A stretch of DNA of 64,000 nt from Hydractinia symbiolongicarpus (lineage: Eukaryota; Cnidaria; Hydrozoa; Anthoathecata; Hydractiniidae): assembly GCF_029227915.1 (NCBI RefSeq), contig NC_079875.1, forward strand, positions 41,995,201-42,059,200, written 5' to 3'. The notes below the pieces were generated by a model. The model was not told the DNA's origin. It saw only the letters and a list, made by a program, of their open reading frames with translations, and did not search any database. A program made the translations under genes and the position numbers. This document shows, one piece after another, positions 26,520 to 36,429 of this stretch (its first letter is position 1; each line of letters begins with the position of its first letter).

Positions 26520-28428
26520 CATTTCCCGAACGATTTTTTAAATTATTTTTTCACCACTAAAACGCATGAGACTTGTAGGTTTCAAAAATGTTTTCATTTT
26601 TGATGAGACGCTTAATGAAAGAGGTTTAATCGCCGGCAAACGAAAACCCGCGATTTCCCGTAAATCCCGGGCTTGGCCCGTATAGTCGAATGTATACAAA
26701 GAAAGTACCCTGTCAGTAAACTCATTTCCAGAACGATTTTTTAAATTATTTTTTCACCACTAAAACGCATATGACTTGTAGTTTTCAAAAACGTTTTCAT
26801 TTTTGATGAGACGCTGAATAAAAGAAGTTTAATCGCCGGCAAACGAAAACCCGCTATTTCCCGTAAATCCCGGACTCGGCCCGTATAGTCAAAAGTATAT
26901 AAAGAAAGTAAAATGTTTTCATTTTTTATGAGACGCTTAATGAAAGAGGTTTAATCGCCGGAAAACGAAAACCTGCGATTTCCCGTAAATCCCGGGCTTG
27001 GCCCGTATCGTCGAATGTATACAAAGAAAGTACCCAGGGAGTAAACTCATTTTTCGAAAGATTTTTTATATTATTTTTTCACCACTAAAACGCATGAGAC
27101 TTGTAGTTCTCAAAAATGTTTTCATTTTTGATGAGACGCTTAATGAAAGAGGTTTAATCGCTGGCAAACGAAAACCCGCGATTTCCCGTAAATCCCGGAC
27201 TCGGCTCGTATAGTCAAAAGTATACAAAAAAAGTACCCAGGGAGTAAACTAATTTCTCGAACGATTTTTTATATTATTTTTTCACCACTAAAACGCATGA
27301 GACTTGTAGTTCTCAAAAATGTTTTCATTTTTGATGAGACGCTTAATGAAAGAGGTTTAATCGCCGGAAAGCGAAAACCCGCGATTTCCCGTAAATCCCG
27401 GGCTTGGCCCGTATCGTCGAATGTATACAAAGAAAGTACCCAGGGAGTAAACTCATTTTTCGAAAGATTTTTTAAATTATTTTTTCACCACTAAAACGCA
27501 TGAGACTTGTAGTTTTTAAAAATGTTTTCATTTTTGATGAGACGCTTAATGAAAGAGGTTTAATCACCGGCAAACGAAAACCCGCGATTTCCCGAAAATC
27601 CGAGCTTGGCGCGTATAGTCGAATGTATACAAAGAAAGTACCCGGGGAGTAACTTATTTCCCAAACGATTTTTTAAATTATTTTTTCACCACTAAAACGC
27701 ATGAGACTTGTAGGTTTCAAAAATGTTTTCATTTTTGATGAGACGCTTAATGAAAGAGGTTTAATCGCCGGCAAACGAAACCCCGCGATTTCCCGTAAAT
27801 CCCGGGCTTGGCCCGTATAGTCGAATGTATACAAAGAAAGTACCCTGTGAGTAAACTCCTTTCCAGAACGATTTTTTATATTATTTTTTCACCACTAAAA
27901 CGCATGAGACATGTAGTTCTCAAAAATGTTTTCATTTTTGATGAGACGCTTAATGAAAGAGGTTTAATCGCCGGAAAACGAAAACCCGCGATTTCCCGTA
28001 AATCCCGGGCTTGGCCCGTATCGTCGAATGTATACAAAGAAAGTACCCAGGGAGTAAACACATTTTTCGAAAGATTTTTTAAATTATTTTTTCACCACTA
28101 AAACGCATGAGACTTGTAGTTTTTAAAAATGTTTTCATTTTTGATGAGACGCTTAATGAAAGAGGTTTAATCACCGGCAAACGAAAACCGGCGATTTCCC
28201 GTAAATCCAAGCTTGGCGCGTATAGTCGAATGTATACAAAGAAAGTACCCGGGGAGTAACTTAATTCCCAAACGATTTTTTAAATTATTTTTTCACCACT
28301 AAAACGCATGAGACTTGTAGGTTTCAAAAATGTTTTCATTTTTGATGAGACGCTTAATGAAAGAGGTTTAATCGCCGGCAAACGAAACCCCGCGATTTCC
28401 CGTAAATCCCGGGCTTGGCCCGTATAGT
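26520..28428 (+). repeat. 2,148-bp-spaced duplication, copy 1
   Basis: The segment carries CCCTGTCAG (26,708), a truncated monomer, GTATCGTCG monomers (27,005; 27,411; 28,018) and GCTTGGCGCG tails. It matches 28,668-30,980. One monomer near 27,060-27,160 departs from its partner (see findings). Most units here are of the GGGCTTGG/TCGAATG class, which is why one plus-strand frame stays open across single monomers. Confidence 0.7.
26883..27004 (+). repeat. 122-bp truncated monomer 7
   Basis: It shares GTATATAAAG with the copy at 16,459 and adds CATTTTTTATGAG (G to T). It is followed by GTATCGTCG. Confidence 0.9.
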
Positions 28429-28667
28429 TGAATGTATCTAAAGAAAGTACCCAGGGAGTAAACTCATTTCCCCAACAATTTTTTAAATTATTTTTTCACC
28501 ACTAAAACGTATGAGACTTGTAGTTTTCAAAAATGTTTTCATTTTTGATGAGACGCTTAATGAAAGAGGTTTAATCGCCGGCAAACGAAAACCCGCGATT
28601 TCCCGTAAATCCCGGGCTTGGCCCGTATAGTCGAATGTATACAAAGAAAGTACTCAGGGAAGAACTA

Positions 28668-30980
28668 ATTTCCCGAACGATTTTTTAAATTATTTTTTCA
28701 CCACTAAAACGCATGAGACTTGTAGGTTTCAAAAATGTTTTCATTTTTGATGAGACGCTTAATGAAAGAGGTTTAATCGCGGGCAAACGAAAACCCGCGA
28801 TTTCCCGTAAATCCCGGGCTTGGCCCGTATAGTCGAATGTATACAAAGAAAGTACCCTGTCAGTAAACTCATTTCCAGAACGATTTTTTAAATTATTTTT
28901 TCACCACTAAAACGCATATGACTTGTAGTTTTCAAAAACGTTTTCATTTTTGATGAGACGCTGAATAAAAGAAGTTTAATCGCCGGCAAACGAAAACCCG
29001 CTATTTCCCGCAAATCCCGGACTCGGCCCGTATAGTCAAAAGTATATAAAGAAAGTAAAATGTTTTCATTTTTGATGAGACGCTTAATGAAAGAGGTTTA
29101 ATCGCCGGAAAACGAAAACCTGCGATTTCCCGTAAATCCCGGGCTTGGCCCGTATCGTCGAATGTATACAAAGAAAGTACCCAGGGAGTAAACTCATTTT
29201 TCGAAAGATTTTTTAAATTATTTTTTCACCACTAAAACGCATGAGATTTGTAGTTTTACAAAAATGTTTTCATTTTTGATGAGACGCTGAATAAAAGAAG
29301 TTTAATCGCCGGCAAACGAAAACCCGCGATTTCCCGTAAATCCCGGACTCGGCTCGTATAGTCAAAAGTATACAAAAAAAGTACCCAGGGAGTAAACTCA
29401 TTTCTCGAACGATTTTTTATATTATTTTTTCACCACTAAAACGCATGAGACTTGTAGTTCTCAAAAATGTTTTCATTTTTGATGAGACGCTTAATGAAAG
29501 AGGTTTAATCGCCGGAAAGCGAAAACCCGCGATTTCCCGTAAATCCCGGGCTTGGCCCGTATCGTCGAATGTATACAAAGAAAGTACCCAGGGAGTAAAC
29601 TCATTTTTCGAAAGATTTTTTAAATTATTTTTTCACCACTAAAACGCATGAGACTTGTAGTTTTTAAAAATGTTTTCATTTTTGATGAGACGCTTAATGA
29701 AAGAGGTTTAATCACCGGCAAACGAAAACCCGCGATTTCCTGTAAATCCGAGCTTGGCGCGTATAGTCGAATGTATACAAAGAAAGTACCCGGGGAGTAA
29801 CTTATTTCCCAAACGATTTTTTAAATTATTTTTTCACCACTAAAACGCATGAGACTTGTAGGTTTCAAAAATGTTTTCATTTTTGATGAGACGCTTAATG
29901 AAAGAGGTTTAATCGCCGGCAAACGAAACCCCGCGATTTCCCGTAAATCCCGGGCTTGGCCCGTATAGTCGAATGTATACAAAGAAAATACCCTGTGAGT
30001 AAACTCCTTTCCAGAACGATTTTTTATATTATTTTTTCACCACTAAAACGCATGAGACTTGTAGTTCTCAAAAATGTTTTCATTTTTGATGAGACGCTTA
30101 ATGAAAGAGGTTTAATCACCGGCAAACGAAAACCCGCAATTTCCCGTAAATCCGAGCTTGGCGCGTATAGTCGAATGTATACAAAGAAAGTACCCGGGGA
30201 GTAACTTATTTCCCAAACGATTTTTTAAATTATTTTTTCACCACTAAAACGCATGAGACTTGTAGGTTTCAAAAATGTTTTCATTTTTGATGAGACGCTT
30301 AATGAAAGAGGTTTAATCGCCGGCAAACGAAACCCCGCGATTTCCCGTAAATCCCGGGCTTGGCCCGTATAGTCGAATGTATACAAAGAAAGTACCCTGT
30401 GAGTAAACTCCTTTCCAGAACGATTTTTTATATTATTTTTTCACCACTAAAACGCATGAGACTTGTAGTTCTCAAAAATGTTTTCATTTTTGATGAGACG
30501 CTTAATGAAAGAGGTTTAATCGCCGGAAAACGAAAACCCGCGATTTCCCGTAAATCCCGGGCTTGGCCCCTATCGTCGAATGTATACAAAGAAAGTACCC
30601 AGGGAGTAAACACATTTTTCGAAAGATTTTTTAAATTATTTTTTCACCACTAAAACGCATGAGACTTGTAGTTTTTAAAAATGTTTTCATTTTTGATGAG
30701 ACGCTTAATGAAAGAGGTTTAATCACCGGCAAACGAAAACCCGCGATTTCCCGTAAATCCGAGCTTGGCGCGTATAGTCGAATGTATACAAAGAAAGTAC
30801 CCGGGGATTAACTTATTTCCCAAACGATTTTTTAAATTATTTTTTCACCACTAAAACGCATGAGACTTGTAGGTTTCAAAAATGTTTTCATTTTTGATGA
30901 GACGCTTAATGAAAGAGGTTTAATCGCCGGCAAACGAAACCCCGCGATTTCCCGTAAATCCCGGGCTTGGCCCGTATAGT
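28668..30980 (+). repeat. 2,148-bp-spaced duplication, copy 2 (with extra dimer)
   Basis: The match to copy 1 is at an offset of 2,148 up to about 30,115, then at 2,552. This shows one extra 404-bp dimer (about 29,956-30,359) in this copy. The duplicated dimer ends in TAATCACCGG with GAGCTTGGCGCG. The match is lost near 30,980, where copy 1 turns to GTATAGTTGAATG. Confidence 0.7.
29030..29151 (+). repeat. 122-bp truncated monomer 8
   Basis: It lies 2,147-2,148 bases after the copy at 26,883 and retains GTATATAAAG, so it was carried by the 2,148-bp-spaced duplication. The preceding monomer has CCCGCAAATCCCGG. Confidence 0.9.
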
Positions 30981-31180
30981 CGAATGTATACAAAGAAAGT
31001 ACCCTGTGAGTAAACTCCTTTCCAGAACGATTTTTTATATTATTTTTTCACCACTATAACGCATAAGACTTGTAGTTTTCAAAAATGTTTTCATTTTTGA
31101 TGAGACGCTGAATAAAAGAAGTTTAATCGCCGGCTAACGAAAACCCGCCATTTCCCGTAAATCCCGGAATCGGCCCGTAT

Positions 31181-31990
31181 AGTCAAAAGTATACAAAGAA
31201 AGTACCCAGGGAGTAAACTCATTTCCCGAACGATTTTTTAAATTATTTTTTCACCACTAAAACGCATGAGACTTTTAGGTTTCAAAAATGTTTTCATTTT
31301 TGATGAGACGCTTAATGAAAGAGGTTTAATCGCCAGAAAACGAAAACCCGCGATTTCCCGTAAATCCCGGGCTTGGCCCGTATATTCGAATGTGTACAAA
31401 GAAGGTACCCACAGAGCAAACTCATTTTTCGAAAGATTTTTTAAATTATTTTTTCACCACTAAAACGCACGAGATTTGTAGTTTCCAAAAATGTTTTCAT
31501 TTTTGATGAGACGCTGAATAAAAGAAGTTTAATCGCCGGCAAACGAAAACCCGCGATTTCCCGTAAATCTCGGACTCGGCCCGTATGGTCAAAAGTATAC
31601 AAAGAGAGTACCCAGGGAGTAAACTCATTTCACGAACGATTTTTTAAATTATTTTTTCACCACTAAAACGCATGAGACTTTTAGGTTTCAAAAATGTTTT
31701 CATTTTTGATGAGACACTTAATGAAAGAGGTTTAATCGCCAGAAAACGAAAACCCGCGATTTCCCGTAAATCCCGGGCTTGGCCCGTATATTCGAATGTA
31801 TACAAAGAAAGTACCCACGCAGCAAACTCATTTTTCGAAAGATTTTTTAAATTATTTTTTCACCACTAAAACGCACGAGATTTGTAGTTTTCAAAAATGT
31901 TTTCATTTTTGATGAGACGCTGAATAAAAGAAGTTTAATCGCCGGCAAACGAAAACCCGCGATTTCCCGTAAATCTCGGACCCGGCCCGT
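31181..31990 (+). repeat. 406-bp dimer tandem duplication
   Basis: Two dimers are marked by GACTTTTAGGTTTC (31,270 and 31,676), CGCCAGAAAACG, GTATATTCGAATG, GAGCAAACTC or CAGCAAACTC and GTATGGTC. They differ at several bases (GTGTAC/GTATAC, ACAGAG/ACGCAG). A related single copy lies near 34,105. Confidence 0.75.
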
Positions 31991-33857
31991 ATGGTCAAAA
32001 GTATACAAAGAAAGTACCCAGGGAGTAAACTCATTTCCCGAACGATTTTTTAAATTATTTTTTCACCAGTAAAACCCATGAGACTTGTAGTTTTCAAAAA
32101 TGTTTTCATTTTTGATGGGACGCTGAATAAAAGAAGTTTAATCGCCGGCAAACGAAAACCCGCGATTTCCTGTAAATCCCGGACTCGGCCCGTATAGTCA
32201 AAAGTATACAAAAAAGTACCCAGGGAGTAAACTCATTTCCCGAACGATTTTTTAAATTATTTTTTCACCACTAAAACGCATGAGACTTGTAGGTTTCCAA
32301 AATGTTTTCATTTTTGATGAGACGCTTAATGAAAGAGGTTTAATCGCCGGCAAACGAAACCCAGCAATTTCCCGTAAATCCCGGGCTTGGCCCGTATAGT
32401 CGAATGTATACAAAGAAAGTACCCTGTGAGTAAACTCATTTCCCGAACGATTTTTTAAATTATTTTTTCACAACTAAAACCCATGAGACTTGTAGTTTTC
32501 AAAAATGTTTTCATTTTTGATGGGACGCTGAATAAAAGAAGTTTAATCGCTGGCAAACGAAAACCCGCGACTTCCCGTAAATCCCCGACTCGGCCCGTAT
32601 AGTCAAAAGTATACAAAGAAAGTACCCAGGGAGTAAACTCATTTCCCGAACGATTTTTTAAATTATTTTTTCACCACTAAAACGCATGACACTTGTAGTT
32701 TTCAAAAATGTTTTCATTTTTGATGAGACGCTTAATGAAAGAGGTGTAATCGCCGGCAAACGAAAACCCGCGATTTCCCGTAAATCCCCGACTCGGCCCG
32801 TATAGTCAAAAGTTTACAAAGAAAGTACCCAGGGAGTAAACTCATTTCCCGAACGATTTTTTAAATTATTTTTTCACCACTAAAACGCATGACACTTGTA
32901 GGTTTCAAAAATGTTTTCATTTTTGATGAGACGCTTAATGAAAGAGGTTTAATCGCCGGCAAACGAAAACCCGCGATTTCCCGTAAATCGCGGGATTGGC
33001 CCGTATAGTCGAATGTATACAAAGAAAGTACCCAGGAAGTAACTCATTTCCCGAACGATTTTTTAAATTATTTTTTCACCACTAAAACGCATGAGACTTG
33101 TAGTTCTCAAAAATGTTTTCATTTTTGATGAGACGCTTAATGAAAAAGGTTTAATCGCCGGAAAACGAAAACCCGCGATTTCCCGTAAATCCCGGACTTG
33201 GCCCGTATCGTCGAATGTATGCAAAGAAAGTACCCAGGGAGTAAACTCATTTTTCGAAAGATTTTTTAAATTATTTTTTCACCACTAAAACGCATGAGAC
33301 TTGTAGTTTTTAAAAATGTTTTCATTTTTGATGAGACGCTTAATGAAAGAGGTTTAATCACCGGCAAACGAAAACCCGCGATTTCCCGTAAATCCGAGCT
33401 TGGCCCGTATAGTCGAATGTATACAAAGAAAGTACCCAGGGAGTAACTTATTTCCCAAACGATTTTTTAAATTATTTTTTCACCACTAAAACGCATGAGA
33501 CTTGTAGGTTTCCAAAATGTTTTCATTTTTGATGAGACGCTTAATGAAAGAGGTTTAATCGCCGGCAAACGAAACCCAGCAATTTCCCGTAAATCCCGGG
33601 CTTGGACCGTATAGTCGAATGTATACAAAGAAAGTACCCTGTGAGTAAACTCATTTCCAGAACGATTTTTTAAATTATTTTTTCACCACTAAAACGCATA
33701 AGACTTGTAGTTTTCAAAAATGTTTTCATTTTTGATGAGACGCTGAATAAAAGAAGTTTAATCGCCGGCAAACGAAAACCCGCGATTTCCCGTAAATCCC
33801 GGACTCGGCCCGTATAGTCAAAAGTATACAAAGAAAGTACCCAGGGAGTAAACTCAT

Positions 33858-33865
33858 TTCCCGAA
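33858..33865. other. TTCNNGAA palindromic element, representative copy
   Basis: The element reads TTC-CC-GAA here. Common variants elsewhere are TTC-CA-GAA, TTC-TC-GAA and TTC-CT-GAA, so the two centre bases vary while the arms often stay. Copies with a damaged arm also occur (TTGCAGAA, TTTTCGAA, TTCCCGTA, TTCCCAAA). TTCNNGAA is the tail-to-tail pairing of two nGAAn heat-shock-element units, but at least three units are normally needed and no clear third is seen. Confidence 0.35.
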
Positions 33866-33867
33866 CG

Positions 33868-33886
33868 ATTTTTTAAATTATTTTTT
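33868..33886. other. AT-only block, representative copy
   Basis: Nineteen consecutive A/T bases lie at monomer positions 57-75: two T6 runs separated by AAATTA. Copies differ mainly by losing one T or changing AAATT to ATATT (27-31 kb) or CAAATT (type C). T-tracts about 12 bp apart may give mild curvature. No gene or terminator is implied. Confidence 0.8.
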
Positions 33887-33916
33887 CACCACTAAAACGC
33901 ATGAGACTTGTAGTTT

Positions 33917-33938
33917 TCAAAAATGTTTTCATTTTTGA
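33917..33938. other. Conserved 9-bp inverted repeat (hairpin), representative copy
   Basis: The arms TCAAAAATG and CATTTTTGA are perfect reverse complements around a TTTT loop. The motif is kept intact in a large share of monomers in both arms; in the inverted arm the loop reads AAAA. Exceptions are many type-C-region monomers (TCAAAAATA/CATTTTTAA, two mispairs) and the T11 variants near 38,161, 39,581 and 40,796. It could extrude as a short cruciform. A role is inferred only. Confidence 0.85.
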
Positions 33939-34002
33939 TGAGACGCTTAATGAAAGAGGTTTAATCGCTGGCAAACGAAAACCCGCGATTTTCCGTAAAT
34001 CC

Positions 34003-34015
34003 CGGGCTTGGCCCG
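34003..34015. other. GC-rich dyad at monomer junction, representative copy
   Basis: CGGGC-TTG-GCCCG forms a perfect 5-bp dyad that spans the conventional boundary into the next GTATAG. It is present in monomers with the GGGCTTGG tail. In the other major class the tail reads GGACTCGG and the dyad is lost, so the feature alternates along much of the array. Confidence 0.75.
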
Positions 34016-35229
34016 TATAGTCGAATGTATACAAAGAAAGTACCCAGGGAGTAACTCATTTCCCGTACGATTTTTTAAATTATTTTTTCACCACTAAAAC
34101 GCATGAGACTTTTAGGTTTCAAAAATGTTTTCATTTTTGATGAGACGCTTAATGAAAGAGGTTTAATCGCCAGAAAACGAAAACCCGCGATTTCCCGTAA
34201 ATCCCGGGCTTGGCCCGTATAGTCGAATGTATACAAAGAAAGTACCCACGGAGCAAACTCATTTTTCGAAAGATTTTTTAAATTATTTTTTCACCACTAA
34301 AACGCATGAGACTTGTAGTTCTCAAAAATGTTTTCATTTTTGATGAGACGCTTAATGAAAGAGGTTTAATCGCCGGCAAACAAAAACCCGCGATTTCCCG
34401 TAAATCCCGGGCTTGGCCCGTATAGTCGAATGTATACAAAGAAAGTACCCAGGGAGTAACTCATTTCCCGAACGATTTTTTAAATTATTTTTTCACCACT
34501 AAAACGCATGAGACTTGTAGTTCTCAAAAATGTTTTCATTTTTGATGAGACGCTTAATGAAAGAGGTTTAATCGCCGGAAAACGAAAACCCGCGATTTCC
34601 CGTAAATCCCGGGCTTGGCCCGTATCGTCGAATGTATACAAAGAAAGTACCCAGGGAGTAAACTCATTTTTCGAAAGATTTTTTAAAATATTTTTTCACC
34701 ACTAAAACGCACTAGATTTGTAGTTTTCTAAAATGTTTTCATTTTTGATGAGACGCTGAATAAAAGAAGTTTAATCGCCGGCAAACGAAAACCCGCGATT
34801 TCCCGTAAATCCCGGACCCGGCCCGTATGGTCAAAAGTATACAAAGAAAGTACCCAGGGAGTAAACTCATTTCCCGAACGATTTTTTAAATTATTTTTTC
34901 ACCACTAAAACCCATGAGACTTGTAGTTTTTAAAAATGTTTTCATTTTTGATGGAACGCTGAATAAAAGAAGTTTAATCGCTGGCAAACGAAAACCCGCG
35001 ATTTCCCGTAAATCCCGGACTCGGCCCGTATAGTCAAAAGAATACAAAGAAAGTACCCAGGGAGTAAACTCATTTCCCGAACGATTTTTAAATTATTTTT
35101 TCACCACTAAAACGCATGAGACTTGTAGTTTTCAAAAATGTTTTCATTTTTGATGAGACGCTTAATAAAAGAAGTTTAATCGCTGGCAAACGAAAACCCG
35201 CAATTTCCCGTAAATCCCGGACTCGACCC

Positions 35230-35645
35230 GTATAGTCAAAAGTATACAAAGAAAGTACCCAGGGAGTTAACACATTTCCCGAACGATTTTTTAAATTATT
35301 TTTTCACCAGACTTGTAGTTTTCACCAGACTTGTAGTTTTCAAAAATGTTTTCATTTTTGATAAGACGCTTAATGAAAGAGGTTTAATCGCCGGCAAACG
35401 AAAACCCGCGATTTCCCGTAAATCCCGGACTCGGCCCGTATAGTCAAAAGTATACAAAGAAAGTACCCAGGGAGTAAACTCATTTCTCGAACGATTTTTT
35501 AAATTATTTTTTCACCAGACTTGTAGTTTTCACCAGACTTGTAGTTTTCAAAAATGTTTTCATTTTTGATGAGACGCTTAATGAAAGAGGTTTAATCACC
35601 GGCAAACGAAAACCCGCGATTTCCCGTAAATCCGAGCTTGGCCCG
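35230..35645 (+). repeat. Two adjacent 208-bp indel monomers
   Basis: Thirteen bases of the CTAAAACGCATGA region are deleted, and the resulting 18-base unit CACCAGACTTGTAGTTTT is present twice in tandem (net +5 bp). The first carries GATAAGACGC, and the second continues into TAATCACCGG with GAGCTTGG. Confidence 0.88.
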
Positions 35646-36050
35646 TATAGTCGAATGTATACAAAGAAAGTACCCAGGGAGTAACTTATTTCCCAAACGA
35701 TTTTTTAAATTATTTTTTCACCACTAAAACGCATGAGACTTGTAGGTTTCCAAAATGTTTTCATTTTTGATGAGACGCTTAATGAAAGAGGTTTAATCGC
35801 CGGCAAACGAAACCCCGCGATTTCCCGTAAATCCCGGGCTTGGCCCGTATAGTCAAAAGTATACAAAGAAAGTACCCAGGGAGTAAACTCATTTCCCGAA
35901 CGATTTTTTAAATTATTTTTTCACCACTAAAACGCATGAGACTTGTAGTTTTCAAAAACTGTTTTCATTTTTGATGGGACGCTGAATAAAAGAAGTTTAA
36001 TCGCTGGCAAACGAAAACCCGCGATTTCCCGTAAATCCCGGACTCGGCCC

Positions 36051-36429
36051 GTATAGTCAAAAGTATACAAAGAAAGTACCCAGGGAGTAAACTCATTTCC
36101 CGAACGATTTTTTAAATTATTTTTTCACTCGACTTGTAGTTTTCACCAGACGCTTAATGAAAGAGGTTTAATCGCCGGCAAACGAAAACCCGCGATTTCC
36201 CGTAAATCCCGGACTCGGCCTGTATAGTCAAAAGTATACAAAGAAAGTACCCAGGGAGTAAACTCATTTCCCGAACGATTTTTTAAATTATTTTTTCACC
36301 AGACTTGTAGTTTTCACCAGACTTGTAGTTTTCAAAAATGTTTTCATTTTTGATGAGACGCTTAATGAAAGAGGTTTAATCACCGGCAAACAAAAACCCG
36401 CGATTTCCCGTAAATCCGAGCTTGGCCCG
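36051..36429 (+). repeat. 171-bp derivative followed by a 208-bp indel monomer
   Basis: The 171-bp copy reads CACTCGACTTG, then TTTTCACCAGA joined straight to CGCTTAATG, so the hairpin region is deleted. The next monomer (from 36,222) is a normal 208-bp version. The derivative probably came from a second deletion in an 18-base-duplicated parent. Confidence 0.85.

Larger units (their letters stand above)
17333..27430 (+). repeat. Large higher-order block, copy 2 (~10.1 kb, expanded)
   Basis: This is the second copy of the 9.86-17.01 kb block. It is longer because it keeps monomers absent from copy 1 near 10.2, 12.4 and 12.8 kb (about 202 bp each), and because it has internal tandem duplications of 934 bp and 1,419 bp. 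Outside these it follows copy 1 variant by variant, for example CCCACGGAG with CCTGAACGATG at 23,462 against 14,461, and the ACAATTTTTT monomer at 26,325 against 15,901. It ends near 27,430, where the matching to copy 1 stops. Confidence 0.8.
33812..34014 (+). repeat. Representative 203-bp monomer
   Basis: This is a typical copy, used here as the coordinate frame. From its first base it holds a GTATA/TATAC dyad (1-18), the TTCNNGAA element (47-54), an AT-only block (57-75), CACCACTAAAACGCATGAG (76-94), a 9-bp inverted repeat (106-127), the class-diagnostic segment GACGCTTAATGAAAG (131-145), the NaeI-like palindrome region (here mutated to GCTGGC) and a GC-rich tail. Its 5' part is of the TCAAAAG type and its 3' part of the TTAATGAAAG type, so it joins the two alternating classes. 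At 203 bp it is close to one nucleosome plus linker, a common size for centromeric satellites. Confidence 0.9.
31991..35229 (+). repeat. Mixed-class array segment
   Basis: Ordinary 202-203-bp monomers of both main classes are present with no long duplication that I could follow. Local markers are CATGACACTTG (32,687 and 32,888), TAGGTTTCC with AACCCAGCAATTTCC (near 32,290 and 33,510, 1,218 bases or six monomers apart) and CCATGAGAC. No gene or insertion is seen. Confidence 0.7.

Noticed and set aside
33933-33947. C/D-box snoRNA-like TGATGA followed by CTGA in one monomer class
   Set aside because: The boxes are only a few bases apart, with no room for a guide and no terminal stem; CTGA is TTAA in the other class.
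33931-33960. Possible hammerhead-ribozyme core (TTGATGAG ... TGAAAG)
   Set aside because: The essential C of CUGAUGA is U in the consensus, the bases between the two core boxes do not pair as stem II, and the GAAA box is lost in half of the monomers (GAATAAAAG).
33955-33975. RNA polymerase III B-box-like GGTTTAATCGCTGG
   Set aside because: It departs from GGTTCGANNCC at key positions, and no matching A box or tRNA fold is present.
33812-34014. CENP-B box
   Set aside because: The nearest segments (TTTCGTTTGCCGGCGA on the minus strand, GTTCGGGAAATGAG) lack the required A and CGGG spacing of the minimal box.
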